NCBI RefSeq assembly: GCF_000716535.1
Contig: NZ_JNWV01000018.1
Span: 1-64,000, forward strand
Source of the DNA: Streptomyces flaveolus
GTDB taxonomy: Bacteria > Actinomycetota > Actinomycetes > Streptomycetales > Streptomycetaceae
Length of the DNA stretch: 64,000 nucleotides
Direction of reading: 5' to 3'
This document shows positions 18,196 through 25,740 of this stretch, one piece after another (the stretch's first letter is position 1; the number at the start of each line of letters is the position of its first letter). Under the pieces are notes generated by a model that saw only the letters and a list, made by a program, of their open reading frames with translations, had not been told where the DNA came from and ran no database searches. A program made the position numbers and the translations under genes.

Positions 18196-18230
18196 TTGCC
18201 TCTGAGGCAATAAAATTGCCTCTGGGGCAA
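18196..18230. promoter_or_regulatory. Tandem 15-bp palindromic operators flanking a -10 box
   Basis: TTGCCTCTGAGGCAA (18196-18210) is a perfect palindrome of 7-bp arms around one base. TTGCCTCTGGGGCAA (18216-18230) repeats it with one mismatch. The sites are exactly 20 bp apart and TAAAAT (18211-18216), a good -10 hexamer, lies between them. They end 20 bases before the XRE-cupin start codon, so autoregulation by that protein is the simplest reading. Confidence 0.8.
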
Positions 18231-18250
18231 GACTGGGGCTGAATGGAGGC

Positions 18251-18880
18251 ATGAACGCCTCAGACGCCGCGCCGGCGGCGGGCTCGGCTCCGGACGACGG
18301 CCTCCCCGCCGTCGCGCCGCAGCTGCGCGCCCTGCGCCGGCGCGCCGGCCTCACGCTGGAGGCCGCGGCCCGCGCCGCCGGTCTCTCCCCGGCCCACCTC
18401 TCCCGGCTGGAGACCGGGCAGCGCCAGCCGTCGCTGCCGATGCTGCTCGCGCTCGCCCGTATCTACGGTACGACCGTTTCAGAGCTGCTCGGGGAGACGG
18501 TCGGCGACCGGGACGCGATCGTGCGGGCCGCCGACATGGAGCCGACCCGCGCGGGCGGGTGGACGTACGTCCAGGCCGGGGCGCCGGGCCGGGGCATGCA
18601 GGCCCTGCGGGTGCGGGTGCCGCATGGTTCGCAGGGCGACATCGTGCGCGTCCACCCCGGTGAGGAGTGGCTCTACGTCCTCAAGGGGCGCCTGCGCCTG
18701 CGCCTCGGCGACACCGCGCACCTGCTGGGGCCCGGTGACAGCGCGCACTTCGACTCGCTGACCCCGCACCGCCTCGCCGCCGAGGACCACGACGGCGTGG
18801 AGCTGCTGTTCGTCCACACCCTGCTGCAGAGCCCCACGGCCACGCTGTGCCTGGGCCCGCTGACCGGAGAGCTGCCATGA
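18251..18880 (+). CDS. XRE-family regulator with C-terminal cupin domain
   Basis: A 209-residue DNA-binding protein. The helix-turn-helix lies at about residues 20-75 (LRALRRRAGLTLEAAARAAG, then SPAHLSRLETGQRQPS). A beta-barrel cupin with PGEEWLYVLKGRLRLRLGD and DSLTPHRLAAEDHDG forms the C-terminal half and may sense a small ligand. It follows the hopanoid genes and has two tandem operators just upstream. GGAGG lies only one base before ATG 18251, an unusually short spacing. Whether it controls only itself and the next gene or the hpn genes too cannot be seen. Confidence 0.88.
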   Translation: MNASDAAPAAGSAPDDGLPAVAPQLRALRRRAGLTLEAAARAAGLSPAHLSRLETGQRQPSLPMLLALARIYGTTVSELLGETVGDRDAIVRAADMEPTRAGGWTYVQAGAPGRGMQALRVRVPHGSQGDIVRVHPGEEWLYVLKGRLRLRLGDTAHLLGPGDSAHFDSLTPHRLAAEDHDGVELLFVHTLLQSPTATLCLGPLTGELP

Positions 18881-18999
18881 GCAACTTCGAGGAGAAGTTC
18901 CCCCGTTCCCTGTGGATCCGGCTGATCATCTACATCGCCCTCGGGCACGTCCTGGCCGCGTTCCTCTACCTGCTGTTCGCGTTGGGCGGCAAGAGCTGA
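18877..18999 (+). CDS. 40-residue single-helix membrane protein (DUF6126-like)
   Basis: ATG 18877 overlaps the stop of the XRE-cupin gene as ATGA, and GGAGAG lies upstream. The 40-codon product begins MSNFEEKFPRSLWIR and then forms one hydrophobic helix (LIIYIALGHVLAAFLYLLFAL), ending GGKS. Small proteins of this pattern follow XRE-cupin genes in Streptomyces hopanoid clusters (remembered as DUF6126). The strict pairing suggests a joint function with the regulator, perhaps membrane anchoring or sensing (inference). Confidence 0.75.
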   Translation: MSNFEEKFPRSLWIRLIIYIALGHVLAAFLYLLFALGGKS

Positions 19000-19028
19000 C
19001 GCCGCGGGGCGCGTGACAGGGCGTGCGG

Positions 19029-19687
19029 ATGCCCGAGACGTCAGACCTGGTCACCGCCCTCTGGCCCGTCGCCTCGCCGCGTACGGCCGACTGGCTGTCC
19101 GAGCCGGGGGCGGCGTCACCGGGGTTGATACCACCGCCGCTGCCCGACGCGGCCTGGGGTGCTGGGCGCCATGTACGAGCACGAGCGGCTTCCGGCCGGC
19201 GTGACGTACGACGACCGCCACCGGGCCGGCCCGGTGGCGGGCGGCGCCGAACGGGAGACCGTCGGCGGGACCGACCTCACCGGTGTCGGGGCGGCGACCG
19301 GGGGCGGTCTGGGCCGGGCCGGGCATCCCGGTCCCGGCCGGCGGCGGCTGCACTGGGCGGAGCTCGCCGCGCGGACCGGTGACCCGCCGGTGCCCGAGGG
19401 GCTGCTGCCGACGTACCGGTGCTTCCCGTCCGCGCGGAAGGGGAAGAGCCGGCCGCCGCGGATCGTGCCGCCCGCCGAGGGCGGCCTGGACCGCGAGACC
19501 TGGAACCGGCTGACCGAGATCCCCGATCGACTTCAGCCCGTCCAGCCTCTGGGCCGAGGACCGCACGTGGGCCGTGTGCACCGACTACGGCCGGTGGGCC
19601 ACCGAGGTGGCGGGCCCCGCACCGCTCGTCGAGGCCCTGCTGCACGACGCCGGGATCGAGGCGGTCCGCCTGCCGTGGGCTCCCTGA
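19029..19687 (+). pseudogene. Decayed gene of unknown function with several frameshifts
   Basis: Protein-like segments continue from frame to frame. MPETSDLVTALWPVASPRTAD (from 19029) is followed one frame over by MYEHERLPAGVTYDDRHRAG (from 19171). GIPVPAGGGCTG appears in the third frame near 19324, then ELAARTGDPPVPEGLLPTYR and a Lys/Arg-rich RKGKSRPPRIVPP return to the second. The ending SLWAEDRTWAVCTDYGRWAT runs in another frame to TGA at 19685-19687. The pieces look like one protein broken by at least three indels and an internal loss. The family is unnamed to me. Confidence 0.65.
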
Positions 19688-19697
19688 GCGGGGCCCG

Positions 19698-20495
19698 TCA
19701 GTCCAGCAGGCGGGCGCGCAGGCGCTCGCGGGAGTCGGGGGAGAGGCCCAGGCCCCGGGCCAGGTAGGTGTCGACGTCGCCCCAGGTCTCCTCGATGCTC
19801 GCGAAGGCCGCCTCCAGATACTCGGCGCGGGCGTCGAAGAGCGGGTTGAGCAGCTCCATCACCTCCGGGGTGTACGCGGTCTCCGCGCTGCCGCTGCGGC
19901 GGACCTTGTAGCGGCGGTGCTCGGCACCCGACTCCAGGTAGTCCGCGACGATCGCGTCCCGCTCCACCCCGAGAGCGAGGAGCGTGACCGCCATCGAGAT
20001 GCCCGCGCGGTCCTTGCCGGCCGCGCAGTGCATCAGCGCGGGCACGCTGTCGCCGGCCAGATCGCGCAGCACGCGCGCGTGCTCGGCGGTGCGCTCCGTG
20101 ACGATCTTCCGGTAGGACGCGATCATCCGGGCCGCGCCCTTGCCGTCGTCCAGGATCGCGCGGAGCTGGTCGAGGTCGCCGTCGCGGACCATCTGCCAGA
20201 ACTCGGCGCCGTCCGCCGGGTCGCTCAGCGGCAGGTTCACGTTCCGCACGCCGGGCAGCTCGACATCCGGGCCCTCCAGCTTCTGGTCGGCCGCGTTGCG
20301 GAAGTCGAAGATCGTGTGCAGGCCCAGGGAGGAGAGGAAGGCCGCGTCCTCCTCGGTCGCGTGCGCCAGGTGCCCGCTGCGGAACAGCACGCCGTACCGC
20401 ACCCGCCGCCCGTCCGTGGTCGGCAGCCCGCCCACGTCACGGAAATTGCGCACTCCGGCCAGCTCCGGCTCGGTCGACGGGACCTGCTGCGTCAC
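19698..20495 (-). CDS. Protein-tyrosine/serine phosphatase (Y_phosphatase3 type)
   Basis: A 265-residue phosphatase of the bacterial dual-specificity group. The N-terminal GVRNFRDVGG is the family entry motif. The catalytic P-loop is H156-C157-A-A-G-K161-D162-R163, with C157 as nucleophile. I chose GTG 20495 because GGGAGGAG lies six bases upstream; a longer frame from ATG 20678 has no ribosome site and would cross the divergent promoter. Targets may be proteins or phosphoinositides (family knowledge). It is divergent from the alpha-galactosidase gene and convergent with the pseudogene. Confidence 0.88.
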   Translation of the reverse strand: MTQQVPSTEPELAGVRNFRDVGGLPTTDGRRVRYGVLFRSGHLAHATEEDAAFLSSLGLHTIFDFRNAADQKLEGPDVELPGVRNVNLPLSDPADGAEFWQMVRDGDLDQLRAILDDGKGAARMIASYRKIVTERTAEHARVLRDLAGDSVPALMHCAAGKDRAGISMAVTLLALGVERDAIVADYLESGAEHRRYKVRRSGSAETAYTPEVMELLNPLFDARAEYLEAAFASIEETWGDVDTYLARGLGLSPDSRERLRARLLD

Positions 20496-20625
20496 GGGGG
20501 CTCCTCCCGGTCGGTCCCCGCCGTCGCGGCTCGTCGGCGGGCGCTCCGTCGACCATACGGCATCGATTTCCTCGGGCAATGAGTTGTCCACAGGCATTGT
20601 CAGAGGGGTGCGCGGCCCATGATGA

Positions 20626-20657
20626 TGTTGGCACTTGAGCGGATCTGTTGGCACCTG
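20626..20657. promoter_or_regulatory. 20-bp-spaced direct repeat upstream of alpha-galactosidase
   Basis: TGTTGGCACTTG (20626-20637) and TGTTGGCACCTG (20646-20657) differ at one base and are offset by exactly two helical turns. They lie 10-42 bases before the alpha-galactosidase start codon. This is the shape of a paired operator for a regulator such as a sugar-responsive repressor (inference). Confidence 0.5.
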
Positions 20658-20667
20658 TGAGGTCTCG

Positions 20668-22743
20668 ATGGTGGACATCGCCGAAAACGGTCGTACCTGG
20701 CTCCTGTCGGGCCCCAGCAGCAGCTATGCCCTGCATCTCACCGACGCGGACGAGCTGCTCCATCTGCACTGGGGGCCACGGATCGCCCTCGCCGACGCCG
20801 AGGCGCTCGCGGTGAGCCCGCTGCCCGGCTACTGGCCCTTCGAGTCCCCGCTGGACGGCCGGGAGGAGTACCCCGTCGAGGGCGGCCCCCGCTTCGTGCG
20901 CCCCGCCCTGTCCGTCCGCACCGAGGAGCGGCGCGGCACCGAGTGGCGCTTCGCGTCGTACGACGCCACGGAGGACGACGAGCTGCGGCTGCGCTTCGAC
21001 GACGACGGCGTGGGGATCACCCTGCACTACCGGATGCGCGGCGACGTGGTGGAGCGCTGGGTGACCGTCGAGAACGGCGGCCACGCGCGCGTGGAGCTGC
21101 TGCGGGCCGACGCGGCCACCTGGACCCTGCCCGACCGCGAGGGCTGGCGGCTGTCCCAGCTGCACGGTCGCTGGGCCGCCGAGTCCCGGCTGACCACGGC
21201 CCCCCTCACCTACGGTGAGAAGGTCATCGGCAGCCGCCGCGGCCACACCGGCCACCAGCACCTGCCCTGGGTCGCCCTGGACACCGACGCCACCGAGGAG
21301 CGCGGCGAGGTCTACGGCTGCGCGCTCGGCTGGTCCGGCTCCTGGCGCATCGCGGTCGCCCAACTCCCCGACGCGCGCGTGCAGATCACCGGCGGCGCCG
21401 GTTACGACGACTCGGGCCTGCTGCTCCTCGCACCCGGGGAGTCGTACACCACACCGGTCTTCGCCGGGCTGTGGACCGACGGCGGCTTCGGCGGCGCGAG
21501 CCGCGCCTGGCACGCCTACCAGCGCGCGTACGTCATCCCGGACGCCGAACGGGACCGGCCCGTGCTGTTCAACTCCTGGGAGGCCACCTTCTTCGACATC
21601 TCCGAGGAGCAGCAGCTCGCCCTCGCCCGCCGGGCCGCCGAGATCGGGATCGAGCTGTTCGTCGTCGACGACGGCTGGTTCGGCGCCCGCACCAGCGACC
21701 GCGCCGGCCTCGGTGACTGGACGCCCAACCCCGACCGCTTCCCCCAGGGCCTCAAGCCGCTCGCCGACCAGGTGCACGGGCTCGGCATGCAGTTCGGCAT
21801 CTGGGTCGAGCCCGAGATGGTCAACCCGGACAGCGACCTGTACCGGGCCCACCCGGACTGGGTGCAGTACCAACCGGGACGGAAGCGGACGGAACTGCGC
21901 AATCAGCTCGTTCTCAACCTCGCGCGCGAGGACGTCCAGGAGTACCTGTGGGAGCAGTTGGACGCCCTGCTGTCGAGCGCCCCCATCGACTACGTGAAGT
22001 GGGACTTCAACCGCTGCTTCACCGACGCCGGCTGGCCCGGGGAGCCGTACCCGCAGCGCCTGTGGGTGGACCACGTCCGTGCCCTGTACGCCCTGCTGGA
22101 CCGGCTGCGGGCAGCCCACCCGGGGGTCGCCTTCGAGTCCTGCTCGGGCGGCGGCGGCCGGATCGACCTCGGCGTGCTCGGCCGCACCGACCAGGTGTGG
22201 ACCTCCGACAACACCGACCCGCTGGACCGGCTCGCCATCCAGCACGGCTTCACGCAGCTGCATCCGGCGCGCGTGATGGCGGCCTGGGTCACCGACAGCC
22301 CGAACACCCAGCTCAACGGGCGGGTCAGCTCGCTGCGCTTCCGGTTCGTCAGCGCCATGGCGGGTGTGCTCGGGGTCGGCGGCGACCTGACGGAGTGGAG
22401 CGCCGAGGAGCTGGCCGAGGCCCGGCGATGGGTGGAGCTGTACAAGGAGATCCGCCCCGTCGTGCAGCACGGCGAGCTGTACCGGCTGCGGCCTCCGGCC
22501 GGGGGTCTGAGTGCCGTGCAGTACGTCCGCGGGGAGGAGACCGTCGTCCTTGCCTGGCTTCAGGCCCAGAGCCACGGTGAGGCGGTGCCGGCGGTGCGGC
22601 TGCGCGGGCTGGACCCGACGGCGTCGTACGAATGCCGCGAAACGGGCGAAGTGCACCGGGGTGCCGTACTGCTGCACCACGGGCTGCGCACCGGGCTCAA
22701 GGGAGACCTGGACGCGGCCGTCATCCGACTGCGCCGTATCTGA
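20668..22743 (+). CDS. Alpha-galactosidase, glycoside hydrolase family 36
   Basis: A 691-residue retaining alpha-galactosidase without a signal peptide, so it probably acts on imported galactosides. An N-terminal beta-sandwich (about residues 1-300) precedes the TIM barrel. The nucleophile is D446 in YVKWDFNR and the acid/base is D514 in TSDNTD. Other GH36 marks are VVDDGWFGAR, GIWVEPEMV and ESCSGGGGR. ATG 20668 has GAGG five bases upstream. It stands alone, divergent from the phosphatase gene. Confidence 0.93.
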   Translation: MVDIAENGRTWLLSGPSSSYALHLTDADELLHLHWGPRIALADAEALAVSPLPGYWPFESPLDGREEYPVEGGPRFVRPALSVRTEERRGTEWRFASYDATEDDELRLRFDDDGVGITLHYRMRGDVVERWVTVENGGHARVELLRADAATWTLPDREGWRLSQLHGRWAAESRLTTAPLTYGEKVIGSRRGHTGHQHLPWVALDTDATEERGEVYGCALGWSGSWRIAVAQLPDARVQITGGAGYDDSGLLLLAPGESYTTPVFAGLWTDGGFGGASRAWHAYQRAYVIPDAERDRPVLFNSWEATFFDISEEQQLALARRAAEIGIELFVVDDGWFGARTSDRAGLGDWTPNPDRFPQGLKPLADQVHGLGMQFGIWVEPEMVNPDSDLYRAHPDWVQYQPGRKRTELRNQLVLNLAREDVQEYLWEQLDALLSSAPIDYVKWDFNRCFTDAGWPGEPYPQRLWVDHVRALYALLDRLRAAHPGVAFESCSGGGGRIDLGVLGRTDQVWTSDNTDPLDRLAIQHGFTQLHPARVMAAWVTDSPNTQLNGRVSSLRFRFVSAMAGVLGVGGDLTEWSAEELAEARRWVELYKEIRPVVQHGELYRLRPPAGGLSAVQYVRGEETVVLAWLQAQSHGEAVPAVRLRGLDPTASYECRETGEVHRGAVLLHHGLRTGLKGDLDAAVIRLRRI

Positions 22744-22902
22744 CTCTTCTGTCCGAATTGACATCTTCTTTCCAAGTCGCAGCGAAATGGGGGGACCTGG
22801 GGAAAGTGCGCGTGAGGAGGGTCATATCCGTGACCGTGCGTCGCGCGTCATGTCCACGTAATCGCGGTGCCGTAAAGGCGAATTGAAAGGGAGAAGGGCG
22901 CG

Positions 22903-22954
22903 GGAATTCACGCTCGGTGAGCGTGAATTCCGGTTTCCGATCACCGAAAACCGG
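22903..22954. promoter_or_regulatory. Two adjacent hairpins (13-bp perfect stem plus 7-bp stem)
   Basis: GGAATTCACGCTC (22903-22915) pairs perfectly with 22919-22931 across loop GGT. Immediately after it, CCGGTTT (22930-22936) pairs with AAACCGG (22948-22954). They lie 160 bases beyond the alpha-galactosidase stop and about 40 bases before the riboswitch. They may be a terminator for the upstream gene or part of the riboswitch transcript's 5' end. The 467-base gap holds no convincing gene; a GAGGAGG-preceded 18-codon frame (22830-22886) is noted separately. Confidence 0.6.
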
Positions 22955-22989
22955 AACAACGGGAACCGGCTGCTTGTTTCCGCGCGTCC

Positions 22990-23200
22990 TGCTCGCTTAC
23001 GTTCGCCACCGACCGGGCGGAACGCCGAATCCTGCCGCCGTCCGGACTCCCCACACATGACCCGCGTCGGCAGGAGCGGGGGACCCACCAGGTACGACTG
23101 CCTGTCCGGTCTCCGCGACAGGCCAGGGGTGCAGCCGTGCCGCGCACGGCCGGGCAGCTCCAGCCCGAACCCGACAGCTCACCTCGCAGGCGCCGGAGAG
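22990..23200 (+). ncRNA. ydaO/yuaA-type cyclic di-AMP riboswitch
   Basis: The leader of the M23 endopeptidase gene contains the core pairs of the ydaO motif. CGCCGAATCCTGCCG (23023-23037) is matched by CGGCAGGAGCGGGGGACC (23068-23085), with further stems to about 23200. In Streptomyces this riboswitch class precedes wall-hydrolase genes and turns expression off when c-di-AMP is high (family knowledge). The boundaries are approximate. The ribosome site of the downstream gene (GGAGAGGAA, 23198-23206) directly follows, so control may act on transcription or translation. Confidence 0.85.
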
Positions 23201-23210
23201 GAATTGCGCC

Positions 23211-24122
23211 ATGCCTGCCAAGGGTAAGCACCGACGTCCCAAGACCCCGCGTTTTTCCCGCTCCCTCGCCGTCGCCGGAACCGGTGGCGCCGCCCTGGCC
23301 CTGCCCCTCCTCGGGGCCACCGGAGCGCACGCCGCGCCCACCGCGCAGTCCGCCCCCGGAGCGGCCGTGCGGACCCTTCCCGACACGGTGAAGCAGACCG
23401 CCGCGCGGCAGGACGCGGGCGCGCGCACCTACACCGTGCGCAGCGGCGACTGCCTCGCGACGATCGCCCAGGACCAGCATGTCGGCGGCGGCTGGCAGCG
23501 GCTCTACGACGACAACCGGCAGGCCGTCGGCGCCGACCCGGGGCTCATCCACCCGGGCCTGAAGCTCAGCATCGGCGGGAAGGCCGCGCCGGCCACCGCG
23601 CAGCCGGCGCCCCCCGAGTCCACCGAGCCGGCTGCCCCCAAGGCCGGCGAGTACGCCGCGCCGCAGGCCACCCGGCAGGCCGCGCCGAAGCCCGCCGCCC
23701 AGCCGGCCTCCGCCGGTTACACCCTCCCGGTGGCCGGCGCCACCGTCGGCACCGGATACCACGTCGCCGGCAGCATGTGGTCCAGCGGCTACCACACCGG
23801 CGTCGACTTCGTCGTCCCGACCGGCACCCCCCTCAAGGCCGTCGCCGCGGGCACCGTCGTCTCCGCCGGCTGGGGCGGCGCGTACGGCAACCAGGTCGTC
23901 ATCAAGCTGAACGACGGCTACTACGCCCAGTACGGCCACCTCTCCCAGCTCTCCGTGTCGGCCGGGCAGACCGTGACCGCGGGTCAGCAGATCGGCCTGT
24001 CCGGCGCCACCGGCAACGTGACCGGCCCGCACCTGCACTTCGAGATCCGCACCACTCCGGACTACGGCTCGGACGTCGACCCGGTCGCCTACCTCCGCTC
24101 GCACGGCGTCGCCGTCGGCTGA
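23211..24122 (+). CDS. Secreted LysM-M23 peptidoglycan endopeptidase
   Basis: A 303-residue exported wall hydrolase. A basic N-terminus and hydrophobic core (SLAVAGTGGAALALPLLGA) form a signal peptide likely cut after AHA near residue 42. A LysM domain (YTVRSGDCLATIAQDQHVGG) covers about residues 74-122. A Pro/Ala linker leads to an M23 domain with zinc ligands in HTGVDF and HLHFEI and catalytic H in YGHL. It should cleave peptide crosslinks in peptidoglycan during growth or germination. The c-di-AMP riboswitch upstream links it to wall stress or osmotic control. Confidence 0.93.
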   Translation: MPAKGKHRRPKTPRFSRSLAVAGTGGAALALPLLGATGAHAAPTAQSAPGAAVRTLPDTVKQTAARQDAGARTYTVRSGDCLATIAQDQHVGGGWQRLYDDNRQAVGADPGLIHPGLKLSIGGKAAPATAQPAPPESTEPAAPKAGEYAAPQATRQAAPKPAAQPASAGYTLPVAGATVGTGYHVAGSMWSSGYHTGVDFVVPTGTPLKAVAAGTVVSAGWGGAYGNQVVIKLNDGYYAQYGHLSQLSVSAGQTVTAGQQIGLSGATGNVTGPHLHFEIRTTPDYGSDVDPVAYLRSHGVAVG

Positions 24123-24166
24123 CGCCCGCGCCCCCCGCGCCCCCGCACCACCTGCCCGCCACGCTG

Positions 24167-24205
24167 CCGAAGGCCGGACCCACGATCCCCGGGTCCGGCC
24201 TTCGG
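24167..24205 (+). terminator. Strong 15-bp hairpin terminator after the M23 gene
   Basis: CCGAAGGCCGGACCC (24167-24181) pairs perfectly with 24191-24205 over a 9-base loop, 45 bases after the stop codon. It isolates the riboswitch-controlled gene. Confidence 0.85.
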
Positions 24206-24279
24206 TGTACCGTGCAGCTTCTATTCCTGGCTTTGCAAACTATTTAAGAGTGGCTCATCTCACCATTCGTCAAGCCCTG

Positions 24280-24295
24280 CTTACGGTCGCGTAGG
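24280..24295. promoter_or_regulatory. Inverted repeat upstream of the SGNH hydrolase
   Basis: CTTACG-GTCG-CGTAGG (24280-24295) is a 6-4-6 inverted repeat with one mismatch, 30 bases before the GTG start. The preceding 50 bases are unusually AT-rich (CAAACTATTTAAGAG near 24237). It is plausibly an operator over the promoter; the regulator is unknown. Confidence 0.4.
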
Positions 24296-24324
24296 TCACA
24301 TCCGAAGGTGAATCATGGTCCGAC

Positions 24325-25143
24325 GTGGCAGACGATTCGAAGAATGACAGCAGATCAGTGATCGGGTCGTACGTGGCGGTGGGGGACAGCTTCACCGAGG
24401 GCGTCGGCGACCCCGGCCCCGACGGGGCGTTCGTGGGCTGGGCCGACCGGTTCGCGGTGCTCCTCGCCGACCGGCGTCCCGAGGGCGACTTCCAGTACAC
24501 CAACCTCGCGGTGCGCGGAAAGCTGCTGGACCAGATCGTGGCCGACCAGGTGCCGCAGGCCGTCGAGATGGCCCCGGACCTGATCTCCTTCTGCGCGGGC
24601 GGCAACGACATCATCCGTCCCGGCACCGACCCCGACGAGGTGGCCGAACGCTTCGAACGCGCCGTGGCCCGGCTGACGGAGGCCGCCGGCACGGTGATGG
24701 TGACGACCGGGTTCGACACCCGCGGCGTCCCCCTCCTGAAGCACCTCCGCGGCAAGATCGCCACCTACAACGGCCATGTCCGTGCCATCGCCGACCGGTA
24801 CGGCTGCCCCGTCCTCGACCTGTGGTCCCTCAAGTCCGTGCAGGACCGCAGGGCCTGGGACAGCGACCGGCTGCACCTCTCGCCCGAGGGGCACACGCGC
24901 GTGGCGCTGCGCGCGGGACAGGTCCTCGGCCTGGACGTCCCGGCCGACCCGGAGCAGCCGTGGCCGCCGCTGCCGCCCCGGGGCACGCTGGAGATCCGCC
25001 GCGACGACGTCCAGTGGGCCCGGGAGTACCTCGTCCCCTGGATCGGCCGCCGGCTGCGCGGCGAGTCCTCGGGCGACCACGTGACCGCCAAGGGCGCGCT
25101 GTCACCGGACGACATCAAGATGCGGATCGCCTCGGTGGCCTGA
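24325..25143 (+). CDS. SGNH/GDSL-family hydrolase (esterase/lipase)
   Basis: A 272-residue cytoplasmic SGNH hydrolase. Block I VAVGDSFTEG carries the nucleophile S22, block III GGND (FCAGGNDII) the oxyanion Asn, and block V DRLHLSPEGH the catalytic Asp/His pair. It has no signal peptide. Family members deacylate sugars, lipids or peptidoglycan; the substrate is not predictable. GTG 24325 is the only reasonable start, with GAAGGTGA at a long spacing of about 13 bases. It is monocistronic and is followed by a perfect hairpin. Confidence 0.88.
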   Translation: MADDSKNDSRSVIGSYVAVGDSFTEGVGDPGPDGAFVGWADRFAVLLADRRPEGDFQYTNLAVRGKLLDQIVADQVPQAVEMAPDLISFCAGGNDIIRPGTDPDEVAERFERAVARLTEAAGTVMVTTGFDTRGVPLLKHLRGKIATYNGHVRAIADRYGCPVLDLWSLKSVQDRRAWDSDRLHLSPEGHTRVALRAGQVLGLDVPADPEQPWPPLPPRGTLEIRRDDVQWAREYLVPWIGRRLRGESSGDHVTAKGALSPDDIKMRIASVA

Positions 25144-25185
25144 CGCGGCCGACCGGTCGATCCGGCCGCCCCACCACCCCGCCAC

Positions 25186-25214
25186 GGCCCGCGCCGGCAC
25201 CACCGGCGCGGGCC
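25186..25214 (+). terminator. 12-bp hairpin terminator after the SGNH gene
   Basis: GGCCCGCGCCGG (25186-25197) pairs perfectly with 25203-25214 across loop CACCA, 42 bases after the stop codon. Confidence 0.8.
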
Positions 25215-25254
25215 CTCGCCGCTCCGGAGACGGACGCACCTCCTGCGTGGTCCA

Positions 25255-25445
25255 GCCCCCGTCGTGCAGCTCTCAGTGCTCGCGGATCCAGGGCACGGCC
25301 CGGGAGATGCGGCTCGGGCCGCGGTGGCACCGCTGGTCAAGCGGGAGATCCTGGGGCGCCTGATCATGAGCGACCGGGGGCGACGGTGCGCCGGCTCGGC
25401 CTGGCCGACAGCGGCCTCGGCGTCGCTGACGGCGATCCCGGACGG
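25255..25445 (+). pseudogene. Remnant of an AraC-family regulator (AraC_N domain piece)
   Basis: In one frame the DNA reads VAPLVKREILGRLIMSDRG and, after a one-frame shift, ATVRRLGLADSGLGVADG. Joined, these match the end of the AraC_N ligand domain as I remember it (APLxxREIL-RLL, then IGLADSSL). The DNA-binding half that should follow is missing or unrecognisable. The rest of the gap to 25740 shows one more protein-like run (RLQDETEAEDRPLGPDLEEL near 25516) without a known family, and nothing else. Confidence 0.5.
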
Positions 25446-25740
25446 CGTGCCTGCGCCGGCGCGCGGGGTGTCCCCGGGGCCTGCCCGCAGCAGCGGTTCG
25501 GCGACGGTGGACGGCTCCAGGACGAGACCGAAGCCGAGGACCGGCCGCTCGGGCCCGACCTGGAGGAACTGCCCGGTGACGGGCGGGTCGACGGATGCGA
25601 CCAGCTACTGCGGACATGGAGAGCGCCGGCGGGTCCGACCGGTCCGCCTTCGAGACGAGGACGCCATCGACGGCGGTGGTCCGGCAGGGGGCGGAGCTCT
25701 GCGAGGTGCCTACGTCCTTGCAGCCGTGAGGGGCGGCGCG

